Origin: Papaver somniferum
Lineage: Eukaryota; Streptophyta; Magnoliopsida; Ranunculales; Papaveraceae
Length of the DNA: 64,000 nucleotides
Assembly (NCBI RefSeq): GCF_003573695.1
Contig: NW_020621603.1
Coordinates: forward strand, 18,835,116-18,899,115
Reading direction: 5' to 3'
Part shown: piece after piece, positions 9,493 through 21,800 of the stretch
Layout of the letters: each line of letters opens with the position of its first letter
How positions within the stretch are numbered: the stretch's first letter is position 1
Position numbers and translations under genes: made by a program
Notes under the pieces: model-generated
Seen by the model: the letters and a program-made list of their open reading frames with translations, nothing else
Told to the model about the DNA's origin: nothing
Databases searched by the model: none

Positions 9493-10797
9493 GCATAATT
9501 CGATTTGGGAAGTTAGAAATGGTGATAGTATTCATGCTTTTCTAGATAATTGGGTGCCTAATATGTCTTCCCCTTTATGCGTATCTTATCCTAATCCCAA
9601 TATATGCGTGAATAGCTTGATTGATAAAGACACTAGATCTTGGAATTCAAACCTAGTGCAGGCCTTTTTCACTGAAGATAATTGTCAGAAAATAATTAGC
9701 ATTAGGATCCCCATGTCAGGTAAAGACAGATTGGTTTGGCCATTTACTAAAAATGGTAGTTTTACTGTTAAGTCCGCTTATAAGCTTTTGGCTGGAGATT
9801 TTTCTGCTGTGAACCATAATACTCAAGCTAATCTTATCTATAAAAATCTCTGGAATGCTTCACTATTGCCTAAAGTTCAACTGTTTTTGTGGAAGTGCAT
9901 TGAAGGCATTCTGCCAACCAAATATAGATTGTTTGCTTTTAAACCTAATCTAGATAACACCTGTAGCATGTGTGATTCTAATATACCTGAAACAGTTGAG
10001 CATCTCATTCTTTATTGCTCTTTTTCTAAATCTGTTTGGGCTTCGTTACCTTTTGGAAACTTGGTGCTTCAAGATTCTGACTCTGATGTTGGCATTCAAG
10101 ATTGGATTAACAAATATCTCTCATCCAACAATGATCTTTGCAGCTCTGTTTTAACCACTGCCTGGTGTTTGTGGAGGGACAAATGTTTTCATATTTTTCA
10201 ACAAAAATCCCTTAGTACTTTGAGTACTGTCAGATTTGCTTTTAAGATGATTTGTGATACTAGTGAATTCTTAGTACATAGTCATTCAAATAATCATTCT
10301 ACTGTTATTCAAGAACATGTTCCTCCTTCTAATGAAGATCTTCCTTCAGATTGTGATATTGTTTACTGCGATGCTTCGTATGATAAATATACTAATAAAT
10401 CTGGTGTGGGTATTGTCATTTTCAACCAAACATGAGAATCCAAAGGATGCAAGACAGTCGTAGGACAAGCCTTGAAGCCGGAAGAAGCTGAATGCCTAGC
10501 CTTGTTTGAAGCTGCAAAGTGGGGGAAAGCAAGAGGCTATACCAAAATTTGTTTGCGGAGTGATGCTAAGAATGCTATTTCTTTCCTAAATAAAAGATTG
10601 AATCATATTAGCTGGTTCAATAACTCTATCTTGGAGGATTGTCTCTTTATTCTAAGTGATTTTACTTATGTTAAAACAGAGTATGTTCGTAGAAATTTTA
10701 ATAGTTGGGCTGATAAAGCAGCAAAATATAGTAGAAGATTCAATGTTTCAGGAGAATGGTTGGACAAGAATCCTCTATTTGGCATAAACCTCATGTA
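9493..10797 (+). pseudogene. LINE-1 A ORF2, zf-RVT and RNase H C-terminal part
   Basis: The part after the solo LTR opens with HNSIWEVRNGDSIHAFLDNW, then the zf-RVT domain (LLPKVQLFLWKCIEGILPT; Cys/His in CSMCDSN and VEHLILYC), then an RNase H domain of plant L1 type. The acidic residues are visible in VYCDASYD, EEAECLAL, LRSDAKNA and WADKAA. An in-frame TGA at 10433-10435 and a frame change split the RNase H domain. The stop is at about 10796-10798, shortly before the tail. Confidence 0.88.
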
Positions 10798-10833
10798 ATC
10801 TTTTTCTATATCAATATATATTCCTTTTCTAGC

Positions 10834-10847
10834 AAAAAAAAAAAAAA
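10834..10847 (+). terminator. Poly(A) tail of LINE-1 A
   Basis: A run of 14 A follows TTTTCTAGC and marks the 3' end of the LINE. The minus-strand LINE-1 B ends with the same motif (TTTTTTAGC before its A run), so the two share a 3' end signal. Confidence 0.85.
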
Positions 10848-11276
10848 CTACATGAGTATGTTGCCAGACCTTGAAACAAACTTACTTGGACTAATGACTA
10901 GGGGCTAAAGTTTGTCCCGAGATTCGCTGATTCGACCAGGAACAACCGTATTTTGGGTTCGATGTTAATGGGGGTTTTGAATTCCAAGGGGTTATCGGAT
11001 TAGGCCCGGATATAACCTTAAAAATGACCCATCCATTGGACACCCGACCTGAAAAATACTCTAGGTTACAAGTCATATGTCCATCACCCAACCAAAATTA
11101 GAGAACAAAAGAGCATAAAAAGAAATTTATATATCAAACTCTTTTTATGTAGGGATGCTGGTATATAAATCTTGGTGGGAATGAGAATGGTCGTTATGTA
11201 CCACTCAAGACCATAACATTTTGTTAATGTGGATTTTCCTTTGCAGTTGTTGTTACTTGCCAGTGTGATAGTTAGA
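10848..11276. other. Unannotated spacer
   Basis: About 430 bases between the LINE-1 A tail and the MITE-like element. I see no credible coding region, repeat or regulatory motif. Confidence 0.5.
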
Positions 11277-11837
11277 TACAGTAAAACCTCTGTATATTAA
11301 TACACTTGGGGATCCATAAATTTATTAATATATGGAGGTTATTAATATAGGGAGGTATACCTAGAAAATGTAGAAAATTCTAGTTCAATGTATGTGAATA
11401 CTATTAGATAGTGTACATACATCTTTATAGTTCCAATACACAAGTATATGCATGTATCTAGGTACTTGTAAGGTTATTATGATTTTTTTTATGTTTTCTA
11501 TGATTATAATAGTAATAAGTATATTAGAAAATGATTCATCAATCTATAATAACCCAAAAAATGCGGTATCAACCTAAAAGGTTATCTCTCATCTCAAACA
11601 ACTGTAGATAAATATTTTATTTTGATCATAAATTTTAATGACATAGATATATATTTCTCTAATATGGTGTTGATTATTAATATATGGAGGTAAATTCCTT
11701 AAAAAGGGACTTAAAAAATATAGTAATATTAGAGTGTGGATGTTATTGCTATTTATAACTGGCCCAAGTTGGGACCATGATTTTTTATTAATATATAAAG
11801 GTTGTTAATATATGGAGTATCAATATAAAGTGTTACA
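11277..11837. mobile_element. AT-rich MITE-like element
   Basis: The left end TACAGTAAAACCTCTG and the right end AAAGTGTTACA are imperfect inverted repeats. Next to both ends lie copies of a TTGGG-GACCAT ... TTATTAATATATGGAGG motif. Such termini are typical of small non-autonomous DNA transposons widespread in plants. No transposase is present, and I could not identify a clean target duplication, so the boundaries and superfamily are tentative. Confidence 0.5.
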
Positions 11838-11975
11838 AGACAACACTTTTTTTTTTGCTAAAAAATAATTTTCATTAATACCAAAAGAAGTTTAGAAAAG
11901 TTCACAATAAATCCAAGAACTGAAACAAAAAGACTAAAACAGATGAACAAAATTACATTTGCCTTATGACTTATT

Positions 11976-12908
11976 CTAGCAGAATCTATAGTAAGTTTGA
12001 TCTGGGTCCTCCAGACTGCCTAAAAAGGATGGCTTTGTACAAAAAATGATCTTCTCTCCTCTTGCCAGTCTTGCTCCTTTTTTTGCTATTTTATCTGCAA
12101 GAAAATTCACTTCTCTATATATAGCAATGAAGAAAGCACCAAGAGATAATTCTTGAATAGATCTTACTCCATCTAGCCAGTGCAAACCATGAGATTTTCT
12201 GGGACTGAAAAGCTGTTATAACTGAATTTGAATCTGTTTTAAAGCATAAATGTAAGAAGCCTTTGCTAACTTCCCATTAACCTGCATTTAATACTGCTAG
12301 CACTTCTGCATAAGAATTTTTTGACACACCCAAACCACCTGCAACTGCTATTAAGAATTCACCTGTTACTCTCCTTCCAATGAAACCAAAACTTGAATTC
12401 CCTGGGTTCCCTCTTGATGCTCAATCACAGCATAAAAGTTATTGATTGGGGTTAGGCAATGTAAAGAAAATCTCTTTTATCCTTGCATTTCTTACTTGTC
12501 TACTCTTGAGTCTAAAAAATTTCAGCACATGTAGATCATAAGATGTATTGCACATAAAATATTTCATCCTTACTTGGCATTCTGTTGTGAGTTGTACAAC
12601 TCCTTTCTTTATAAGTTCTGCACTGTAGTTGTATTCTTCAAACACACATTTATTTCGCATGTGCCATATTTCTCTCGTAGTAATGAAGGATGCCACTTTC
12701 CATATCTCTTTAACATCTGGGCTCTTATTCTTTGCCAAAGAAAGAAATTATTCAAAGGATCTGGGATTGATAAATTGGAAGACATCTCCCAGCCAACTCC
12801 AAATAATTTCACTGAAGTTACAGTACCATAACATATGCTCTTTGGTCTCTTCCTCTTTTTTACAAAAAAAACACATCTTGAAGCTAGTTGTGCATTCCTT
12901 CTTTTCAT
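11976..12908 (-). pseudogene. LINE-1 B ORF2, zf-RVT and RNase H C-terminal part
   Basis: 12908-12609 matches the zf-RVT region (CYGTVTSVKLFGVGWEMSS in its broken frame). 12738-12439 gives EIWKVASFITTREIWHMRNKC, the usual link to RNase H. 12185-11976 is the RNase H end (IYREVNFLADKIAKKGAR). The middle of RNase H (12190-12430) is in broken frames. About 130 bases of 3' UTR follow to the A tail. Confidence 0.8.
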
Positions 12909-13124
12909 ATTCTCATATGTAGCACATATATTTCTTGCAAGTTTCCAAAAATTGCTTGATATATTAGGATGAACTGAGGGGTGCCATACCTTTTTAGTCC
13001 ATTACAGTGTAGGGAATCTCTCTCTTATTTGTTTTACTGCAGAAGCAACTGAAAAATCTCCAGAATTGGTACCTGTCCAAAACCTTCTATCTTCCCTTTC
13101 ACTGATATCTGGAAGATCATTAAC

Positions 13125-14787
13125 TTAAATCATTGTCAACATTTCTCCTGGGATTACCCATTCACCATCAATAATTAAGTCAGAAACTTTCATTTGTGGG
13201 AATTGCAGAAGATAAGCATTGTCTGGATACAACTCTTTTAAGTTTTCCTCCAACAACCAATTGTCATTCCAAACTGAGATATTCTTTCCATTACCCACCA
13301 TCCACCTTGTATTTTCTTGCATATCTTCTATAATCCACTTTATTCCAGGCCAAATGGAAGATTTCTTATAATAAGATATCCACTCCCCATTTTCATTTTG
13401 AAACTTGGCTTGAAAAATGTAGCCCATTCATCTGTTCCATTTTTCATCTTCCAAAATAGCTTCATTAATAAAGCTTTATTGATTACTTCTAACCTCCTCA
13501 AGACCAGTCCTCCTTCTATAATTTGTGAACACACCTTATTCCACTTCAATGTTTGAATTTTCTACATGCAGGGTCTCCAGACCATAAGAAGTTCATGATT
13601 ATTCCTTCACACTCCTTCAACACTCTTTTGGGCCACTTATATACAGACATATTATAAATTGGTAGATTGCAAAGGACAAATTTAACTAATATCAGACTTT
13701 CTTAAAATGACAGTAATTTACCTTTCCAACCTGCCAACCTTTCTTGCATCATTTCAATACTGCTTGAGTAATATCGTTCTTTCACTTGTGCAACCAATGA
13801 AACATTTGGTCTTCTCTAAACTCACTTTTTCCCCTGAAGCAGCTTGATAGGTATTCATTGGTCCATTAGTTTTCTTACATTCCTCCTTTCTCCATTGCAG
13901 ATAGAAATATATCATCTGCAAAGAATATGTATGAAGGTTGTACTACATTTATGTTTACCATGATTTTTAGACTTCCAGTTTGCACCATTTTATTGATAAT
14001 CCTACTCAAGATATCTTCAGCTATAACAAAAAGTAGTGGTGACAGTGGGTCACCCTGTCTTACTCCCCTTCCAACTTGAAAATAACATCTAGTCCTCCAT
14101 TAACCAAAACTGATAGTCTTGCTGATTGAAGTAAGGTTTGTAGCTAATGTATCCCTTTATCAGAAAATCCAAATTTACTCATTACTTGAAATAAAAATTT
14201 CTAGCTTATTGAATCATATGCTTGAGAAATATCAAGTTTTAATCCAAAATTACCTCCCCTTCTTTTAATTTCCAGCTCATTTATCATTTCAGATGCAAGA
14301 GCTATCTATTTTTGAATGGTTATCCCTTTTATGAATGCTCCTTGCTGAGGTGACACTATTTATGGATTAAACTTCCCAATTTTTTATCCTATATCTTAGT
14401 AAAATTTTAAAGCTCAAATTCATTAACCCAATTGGCCTAAATTGCTTTGATTTTTTTTTTTGCATTACTAAATTTAGGAATAAGCTTCAAAAAATTTGCA
14501 TTCAAACCTGATGGAATAAATCCTTTCTTCCAGCAAAACTGAATTGCATTTGTAAGATCTGTACCCAAAATATCCCATACATACCTGTAGAACCACCCTG
14601 CAAATCCATCTGGTCCTGGAGCACTCTCTGGGTTCATATCAAATACTGCATTCTTGATTTCCTCCTCTGAAGGGATTGAATCTATCTTTTTGTTATCTTC
14701 TTCATCTACCACTTTGGGGATGTTATCAAAAATACTTGATGCAATATCAACTTCCTGAAACTTGAATTTATCTTGAAAATGAGACAC
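13125..14787 (-). pseudogene. LINE-1 B ORF2, reverse transcriptase part
   Basis: Read 14787 to 13125 on the minus strand. 14787-14437 has the RT entry motif NPESAPGPDGFAGWFY and FLKLIPK. Motif A with its catalytic Asp lies near 14256-14201 (GLKLDISQAYDSIS, then a stop). GRGVRQGDPLSPLLFVIAEDIL and the FADD box are near 14078-13895. 13549-13125 holds the thumb and connection region (ICEGGLVLRRLEVINKALL-like, WMVGNGKNISVWNDNW). At least five frame breaks are present. Both catalytic Asp motifs survive, unlike LINE-1 A. Confidence 0.85.
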
Positions 14788-15190
14788 AAGAAGTTCTGAA
14801 ACCTCTCTTGGATTTGTAATGATATCTCCTTGTTCATTTTATAGCTCAACAATCATATTTTGGGTATGTATGATTTTTAAGTTTACATGGAAAAACTTAG
14901 AGTTAGAAGCTCCATCCTTTAACCACATAACTCTTGATTTTTGTTGTATTATTTATTTTTGCTGCAAGAGAATTAATCATCATCTCATCCTCTGCTTCTT
15001 TCAATTTCTTATGGACATCACCAAAGACTGACCAATTCCAATTTTTCATTTCTTGTTTTAGTCTTTTAAGGTTACTCATATATAAAAAGATTGCATTACC
15101 TTTTATTTCTTTATTCTATGAAGTTTTTATCGTATTTAAGAAATCTGGATGAGTCTTCCAAACTTTAAGAGCTCTGAATGGAGTATTTCG

Positions 15191-15902
15191 CTAAACTGGT
15201 TTACGAATGTCATTTGACCCAAATAATGTGATGTGATCTGAAATGCCTCTAGCTCCAACTTTATAACCCCAACTAGGATACAAATCTAGCCATTTATCGT
15301 TGTATACTGCCCTATCCAAATTGCACACTATTCTCTTTTTACCAGCTCTATTATTGCTCCAAGAAAAATATAATCCATCTTTGGGAGCCTGAATCAATCC
15401 ACTATTGTGAAGACAATTTTTGAACTCTAACATCAAAATTTTCAATGGTCTTAAACCACCTTTATTTTCTTCTTCTCTCAGAACTGCGTTAAAATCACCT
15501 ATTTTCAACTATGGCTTGTTTAGAGAGCTTAATTCAACCATATCACTCCATAAATCTCTTCTGTGAAATGTTAATGAAGCATCATGTATTCCAGTAATAA
15601 GAGCACCCCCCCACCGCCACTTCTATTATTATTGATTGAGCTGAGCATGAAACTAAATTTGGAGGCTTAATTGATGGACTCCATAGAATCCAGATATTTC
15701 CTTTTTTTGAGTCTTCAGAATTGTGAATGGCTTCATGATGCGTACCTGGAAACCTCAACTTTTTACAGAAATTTAAAGAATATTTAACTTTGGGTTCTGC
15801 AATAATCAGTAAAGAAGGACTGAAACTATGAACTAAATTTCTCAGTGTGTTTTTGGCCTTTTGTCTCCTAAGGCCTCTAACATTCCAAAAAAGAATCTTC
15901 AT
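15191..15902 (-). pseudogene. LINE-1 B ORF2, endonuclease part
   Basis: ORF2 begins at the ATG at 15902 with MKILFWNVRGLRRQKAKNTL, the plant L1 endonuclease start; LLIIAEPKVK carries the metal-binding Glu. The second part (15508-15191) holds IGDFNAVL (catalytic Asp and Asn intact) and GISDHITLFG (SDH motif). A break of about 70 bases in another frame separates the two. A stop in the first segment follows a run of C (about 15605). Confidence 0.85.
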
Positions 15903-15950
15903 TTAAGAGGTAGTGTTTGAGAAGAATTACTTCCTCTCATATTTCCATTT

Positions 15951-16433
15951 TTACCACCATTTGTACCTAAAACAGAAGCTTGATTTCTTGTTTGTATTAA
16001 TACTTATATGTTTTGGAGCCTTCTGTTTACCCTTTGGTACTTCTTCTATGACAACCTCTTTTTCAACTGGATGTATTACATTAACTACTGAGTTTATAGA
16101 AGGAGAACTTGATACTGGACTTAAAATTTTGTTAACACTTAACACAGGGAATTCACTTTGAGAATTTAGAATATCTTCATTCATATTTTGTATAACATGG
16201 AATTTACCTGAATTTATTCTTTGATCTGTGACAACATAGGGAAAAATTGGAGGAATGATTGCATCAACTTCTTCATCACTATCTGTTGTATTTTCCTCAA
16301 CCAAAAAATCTTTGCCAGATGAATTGAAACATATATCAAAGCCTACTTGAACTGAAACTTTTTTTGGAGTGATCTTCTTCCATATTTTCTTTGCTACAGG
16401 CTGAACTGGAGACACTTCCTGTTGGTCTTGCAC
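15951..16433 (-). pseudogene. LINE-1 B ORF1, C-terminal half
   Basis: An open frame of 160 codons, acidic and Ser/Val/Pro-rich, ending in a short basic and aromatic stretch (KSSFCFRYKWW) just upstream of ORF2. It has no zinc knuckle that I can see, only Cys residues. Its place between the DUF4283 part and the endonuclease start identifies it as the ORF1 tail; function beyond that is unknown. Confidence 0.6.
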
Positions 16434-16580
16434 ATTTCTTCTTGTTCTGCATTCTGCAACATAATGGCATATACTCTTTCTATAATTCAGTATTTTGGAA
16501 GTTTAGGAATATGTACTTCCTGTTCAAATTTACCATACTTAGATTCTACCCAAATTTTACTAGGAATAGGTTTTATTAGA

Positions 16581-17368
16581 TCAATCTCTACAAAAAAAAA
16601 CACTTGCATAATAACCTGCTTCTCTTTTTAAAGTAGTCTCATCAACTTTAATAGGCCTTCCTAAAGCTTTTCCCATATGAAGGATGATTTTCTCCTTCCA
16701 ATACTCTAAACTGAGACCATGAAAGTTAACCCATACAAATGCTGATGTTGATTTTTGTGAAGCAGTGTTAAAATTTGGCTCCCATGGCCTAATTTTCAGA
16801 TTTTGATTTTCCACAGTCCAATCACCGGACCAGATATATTTGTTATCAGATTCATTATCTAATTTGATACTAAAGAAATCTTTTCCTAGAGGGATTAATT
16901 AAACAATACGTTTTAAACTCCATTGCCTCCTCAAGCTAATTCCGCAACCTTAAATTTCAGTTTCACAAAATCCAATCTACCAATCAAGCTATACATCCAT
17001 TCCTTTAAACTATCATCAGATATAAACAAGGATGGTGAATCTCTATGTTTTCGACACTCAGGAAGGTCAGAAATAACCTTTGATGAAGATCTAAAGTTTA
17101 AACTCCATTGCCTCCTCAAAGCTGATTCCGCAACCTTAAATTTCAGTTTCACAAAATCCAATCTACCAATCAAGCTATACATCTATTCCTTTAAACTATC
17201 ATCAATAATATCATCAGGTATAAACAAGGATGGTGAATCTCTATGTGTTCCATACTCAGTAAGGTCAGAAATAACCTTTGATGAAGATCTAAAGTTTGAT
17301 TCAAAATTTGATGATTTGGATCCAGAAATAGATCCTGTTTCCGATTGTTTAATATGAGATTCCGACAT
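16581..17368 (-). pseudogene. LINE-1 B ORF1, N-terminal half (DUF4283-type)
   Basis: The reading starts at the ATG at 17368 (MSESHIKQSETGSISGSKSS) and reaches the nucleic-acid-binding DUF4283-like core at 16814-16581 (IRPWEPNFNTASQKSTSAFV, WVNFHGLSLEYWKEKII, LGRPIKVDETTLKREAGYY). Between them a segment of about 180-200 bp is duplicated in tandem, repeating the peptide SLIGRLDFVKLKFKVAE. Stops at the duplication and near 16855-16930 break the frame. The ORF1 protein would coat LINE RNA. Confidence 0.75.
16916..17298. repeat. Tandem duplication of about 180-200 bp inside LINE-1 B ORF1
   Basis: Unit 1 (about 16916-17098) and unit 2 (about 17099-17298) align along their whole length with a few substitutions. 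Unit 2 carries an extra run of about 12 bases (ATAATATCATCA). Each unit starts AAACTCCATTGCCTCCTCA on the plus strand. Confidence 0.85.
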
Positions 17369-17400
17369 GTTTCTAAATATTAATGAACATGAATCACGGG

Positions 17401-18840
17401 ATTAAGCACACCAAATATTGAAACTACTAACAATAAACTTGAATTGAATGAAATTTTGTATCGAAAACAAAGAAAAATCTTAGAAATAAATGACCGAGTC
17501 AAACCGATTTTTTCGCCGAGTCAGTCACCGATTCGCAGAGCTCCTACAAGGCACAATTCAAAAGCGACGTGTTTTTTTTTTCGTAATAGGATAACTAAAC
17601 ACAACACATTAGATTAGTTACATCTACTCTGGATATCAAAAAAAGTGTTTTAAATTTTAATAACAAGATTTGATATCTCGTTATTCGTATTGGAATAGTA
17701 GTCATAGTTAAATTGGTGTAGGACCGCTGATTTGGTGATGAAACCTTGGTCAATTTAGGATTCACGGGTCCGGGCCCAAGAAAGGAAATCCTTGTGGAAT
17801 TAGGTTTTGGAAATAAAATTTGATATAAAAGGGATTAATTTCCTTTTTTTTTTTTTTTTAGTTTCACCTCCAGGACCGACCACCACCTTCATCTCTCCAT
17901 CTTCTTCACGTCCGAGCAGAGGAAGGAAGAAGGAAAATTTTGCTGGAGCTTCAACGCCACCGACCGTCGATGCCACCGTCCGGCCATATTCCGGCCGGCA
18001 ACGACCAGGTACGCGACAATTTTTTTTTCTTCAGAAGTTGATGAGTTGTTCATGTTAAATTATATATATATGCATATATAGGCGTGAAATTATAGAAAAC
18101 CCTTGTTTCAGAAACGTACGTTCGTTCGATCGTTCGATCGTTAGTTTAAGAAACTAGCAATAATCCCTGACTTAGGAGAGAGAATTTTTTATATAGACCT
18201 ATGTCTAGTGATAAAATTTTGTCTATGAGATTTCATGAAAACCAAAACTTTATCTTAAAAGGTGTGAATTCTCACAAAATCGAAATAAACCTTCGTTTCA
18301 AAGATAGACGATCGTACGAAGGAAAAGTCATTTTTCTTTTGATAAAACCGTGAAATATTCACAATTGTTTTTATTTAACGTGAGTTTTGCTCACGTCAAA
18401 AAAATATTATATATATATATTTTATTGAAAATCTAATTTTGATTTTGAGTAATCATTAAAAGTAGACAATTATTTATGATGAAATATTTCCTTGGTGTGA
18501 GTCTTTTCATAACTCAGTGGTGAAAGTTCACACAGTGGAAAAATTATGTTCATGATTTTATGAAAATCATGTTTCGATTTTTTGAAAAATCAAAGTTGTG
18601 TTCACTTTTTGCAGGTTCAAACAAACAAGCAAGTTTTGAAGTGTTAACTCCTTTATCACAATCACTACTGTTAGTGGAATCGTAAACATGTAAGATTTAA
18701 GAGTTACCATTTTTGTAGATGCTAGTTGAGCATTTTTGTCATCCAGTTGTATGAATCCATCGTTTTGTTGGAGTTTGCACCTTGTATGGATGATATACTT
18801 AAGTAGACTACTGTGTGGATGTTACAGCTACTTCACAAGG
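17401..18840 (+). promoter_or_regulatory. Non-coding region with promoter- and leader-like features upstream of the PMD gene
   Basis: There is no credible coding region. A TATA box (TATAAAAGG, 17824-17832) is followed by a CT-rich leader, a GCCGGC-rich stretch and a possible splice donor at 18010 (CAG/GTACGC). Possible acceptors are TTTTTGCAG near 18615 and GTTACAG near 18829, twelve bases before the ATG at 18841. This reads as a promoter plus spliced 5' UTR for the PMD gene. The left part (17401-17700) may be the 5' UTR of LINE-1 B. Confidence 0.45.
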
Positions 18841-21800
18841 ATGTCTGACTCACAAGATAATGATGTCTCTAGAGATGATACATGTATGGATGAAAATGAA
18901 GAAGGGGAAGAAGAAGCTCATAGAATCAAGAATATTCCGAATACAGAGGATTCTTTCTTCGTGGTTCATCATAGACCTTAAAGACGTATCGAGACCCCAG
19001 CATTTCGTCTTCTGATAAATCCCAGAGATATTTCTCAGAAGAAACTTGTAACTCCTCGGGCGGCCATCTGATTCTGTCTTCAGCGAAGACATTTTTTTTG
19101 CTTCAGTTATTGAATTTAAGCTTTCTCGACGACCTTTAGAAAAGTTTTCTGGATGGGCAAGGCATATCCTGGGCTTTCCTCATGTTCGATCCATGCTGGA
19201 TAGTGCACAGGTAACAAGGGATATTCAAGCATCTGGAAACTTATTTATCTTTCACGATGTGCGACGTATAGTAGCTCTGCTTGCTCGCTGGTGCATTCCA
19301 TCCCATACTTTCATATGCAGTTGGGGAGAGTTTACCATCACTTTAGAGGATGTAGTTTCTTTATTATATCTCCCAATCACAGGAAATCTTCCTGAGAGTC
19401 TTTCGGCAGAAGAGAGGGTGATCACTAACATCTTGACAGCTGAAATGGAGGAAATTAATAAAGTATCCAGCAAATGTTGTTATTCTCATTGGTTAACGCA
19501 CTGGTGGCCAAGAGATAATGCTCCTGACAGGCATGTCGCCTACGTTATCTATTGCTGCTTTCTTGTGTTTATGGCTGTCCAGAGATGTATTTGAAGATAG
19601 TGGAAATTTATTGAAGCCGTTCGTGATTCCCTTTGCCATTAAGATGGCCAAAGGTGAGCAACTTCCGATAGGTAGCCTATTCTTGGGTTCTTTGTATTCT
19701 AACTTAGACTCGTTGATTATAGACTCCAGTGTCTCAAACAGATTTATAAAGATTGAATGCTATGCCAATACGATGTTTCTCCAAGCTTTGATGTGGGAAC
19801 ACTTTAAGAATTATGCGCCCATTACTCGTACTATCTTACAAGGACCGAATGCTGACGCTCGTCATGTTTTCTCTGAGAAGGATAATGCCAGGATTATGCA
19901 TTGGTCCACAAAACAACCTCGAGTTAAGGCACATCTCGTCGATTTATTAGAAAATGAGTCTGAGTTTTATTTTCTCTCATGGGTGTCAATTCCTTCTTAT
20001 ATTTCTCAATTGAGAACTTTTAATGCTGGGGAAAGTATTATTTTAAAATCTGGTGCGGATCTGAGTGATGGCGAAAGATCTTTTATGTTGAGTTGCACTC
20101 CTGGTCACTTAGTATCAATGATATATGGAGACCTTTCGGTGGAAGAATAAAATATTGGCAGAGCAGGTCGACAAATGGGTATGGATCAGTGCGTTCCAAC
20201 TCTTCGGAGGAGAATACCATCGGTTGAACAACTCAAGACCCGTTTATACCGTTCACATGTGGAAGGAAGTGATTACTGGTTCCCTTGTTCTGAACGAATT
20301 ACGTATGTAACTCCAGGTTACATAGACTTTTGGAATCAACAATTTGATCGCTTATATGACTTCACGACAGCTGTTCAGCCTTTGGTGAAAGATCCTCCCT
20401 CTGCTGAGATGATTTCTACTCGACCAAGATTGAAGTATCTCTCCGGAGATAAGCAAAAGACATCTCCAGGGTGTTCACAAGTATGTATCCTTCTTATAAT
20501 CTTCATAAGGACACGGTAATTGTATCTTGATCATTTCATCAATTTTTTCACAAGACGTTCGTATCGCGAGACCTCGAATCGATGTAGACTACTCGAAAAC
20601 GGAAGCAATTACTCACAGAAGAGAAGGCGAGAGAAAAAATTATATGATGTTGCCTAACACCATAAAGTCCCCAGTGGTTTCTTTGGTGAGTTGTCAATAT
20701 TTATTTCGCCGTCGTGACTTATTCTCATCCGTGTAATTAGGATCACAAAACCAATATTTGTTACTTTGTTACAGAACTTTGCTTCCTTAAGTATCGACGG
20801 TCTTCAATTCAATGCTGATGGGCAAGCGACTTCTGAGTCGAGTGTTGAAGAAGAAGTTGATGTAAGTATCTCTTCGCACAACCATTTATGATACTTTATG
20901 AGATAAAATACTAATTGTTATGAATACATCCAGGAGGATGTTTCCATGGAAGTGGAGAGTACTGGTGATGCTCGTTCATCTTCGGAGGATTGTGATGAAG
21001 AAAATTCCCAAAACTCAAGACTGAATGAAAGCAATGCTCCTGGTGCTGATACGGGCAATTCTGGTTCCTTGAACGCTTCAGAGACCACCCAAGTAAGTAT
21101 TTCTATTGTATTTTATTCATAGAAGAATAATCTTGTTGATTCGTGAATGAATGAATGAAAATCCATGTGAATACACAAAAGTTTTGCCGGAATACGTCAC
21201 CAGAAATTCCAGAATTCAGCCCTTTAGCAAAAATGTTGTAGAATCTTCGTCTGATGTCGGATTTTTACGGTCTACCCAAGTATTCTTATGCCCAGGAAAT
21301 TTCCAAGCTTTATGGAAGAATATTTTTGAGTTTTTATCGTGTTTATAGGTCGAAATTGACAAAACAGTAAACTTCCAGGAGACTTCCAGAAATTTTTCAG
21401 CTTTCATGTAGTCCAATGTTTTGGACACATATCCTTGCTCGTTTATCCAATCATTATGAAATTTATATATGTTATAGGGAACATCCATACGAAGAGAATG
21501 GTATATAAATCAACCTTATATTCTCTACCAATTGCTCCCAGTTCGTCATCTTATGCAGGGCAGTGTAAAATCCCTTCAGACGAGTTTGTTGTAAAACGTG
21601 TTTTTATGACTTTCACACTATTTGCTCATGCCTTGCATGTATAGTAAAGAGTTTAGATATCATCAGTTCACTTACGTGTTGGAGTTTATGATTTCCTTTG
21701 GTTTCCATGCTTGAATCGCTCTAATATGATGTAATCTTCGTATTAGGTGCCAAATGTCGAAGTTGAGAATAATGGAACCAATAATGATGAATCAAGCAAC

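Larger units (their letters stand above)
2267..10847 (+). mobile_element. LINE-1 (plant L1 type) A, split by a Mutator-like element and a solo LTR
   Basis: A non-LTR retrotransposon in the order ORF1 with zinc knuckle, ORF2 with endonuclease, reverse transcriptase, zf-RVT and RNase H, then a poly(A) tail. Its left end is lost or displaced by the copia element. The Mutator-like element sits between ORF1 and ORF2 and a solo LTR sits between RT and the C-terminal domains. Removing both insertions and one copy of each target duplication gives one LINE. Several stops, frameshifts and a catalytic substitution show that it is dead. Confidence 0.92.
11847..17400 (-). mobile_element. LINE-1 (plant L1 type) B, nearly full length, degenerate
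   Basis: On the minus strand the order is ORF1 (17368 to 15951), ORF2 endonuclease (15902 onward), reverse transcriptase, zf-RVT and RNase H (to 11976), and an A tail seen as T(10) at 11847-11856. All domains are recognisable but broken by many stops and frameshifts. Its 5' end is not precisely defined; sequence up to about 17560 may be 5' UTR. Motif differences suggest a family distinct from LINE-1 A. Confidence 0.88.

Noticed and set aside
11847..17600. Possible target duplication of LINE-1 B (ACAACAC near 11840 and near 17598, or TACAAG near 17547)
   Set aside because: Short and imperfect matches, and the 5' end of the LINE is not defined; too weak to call.
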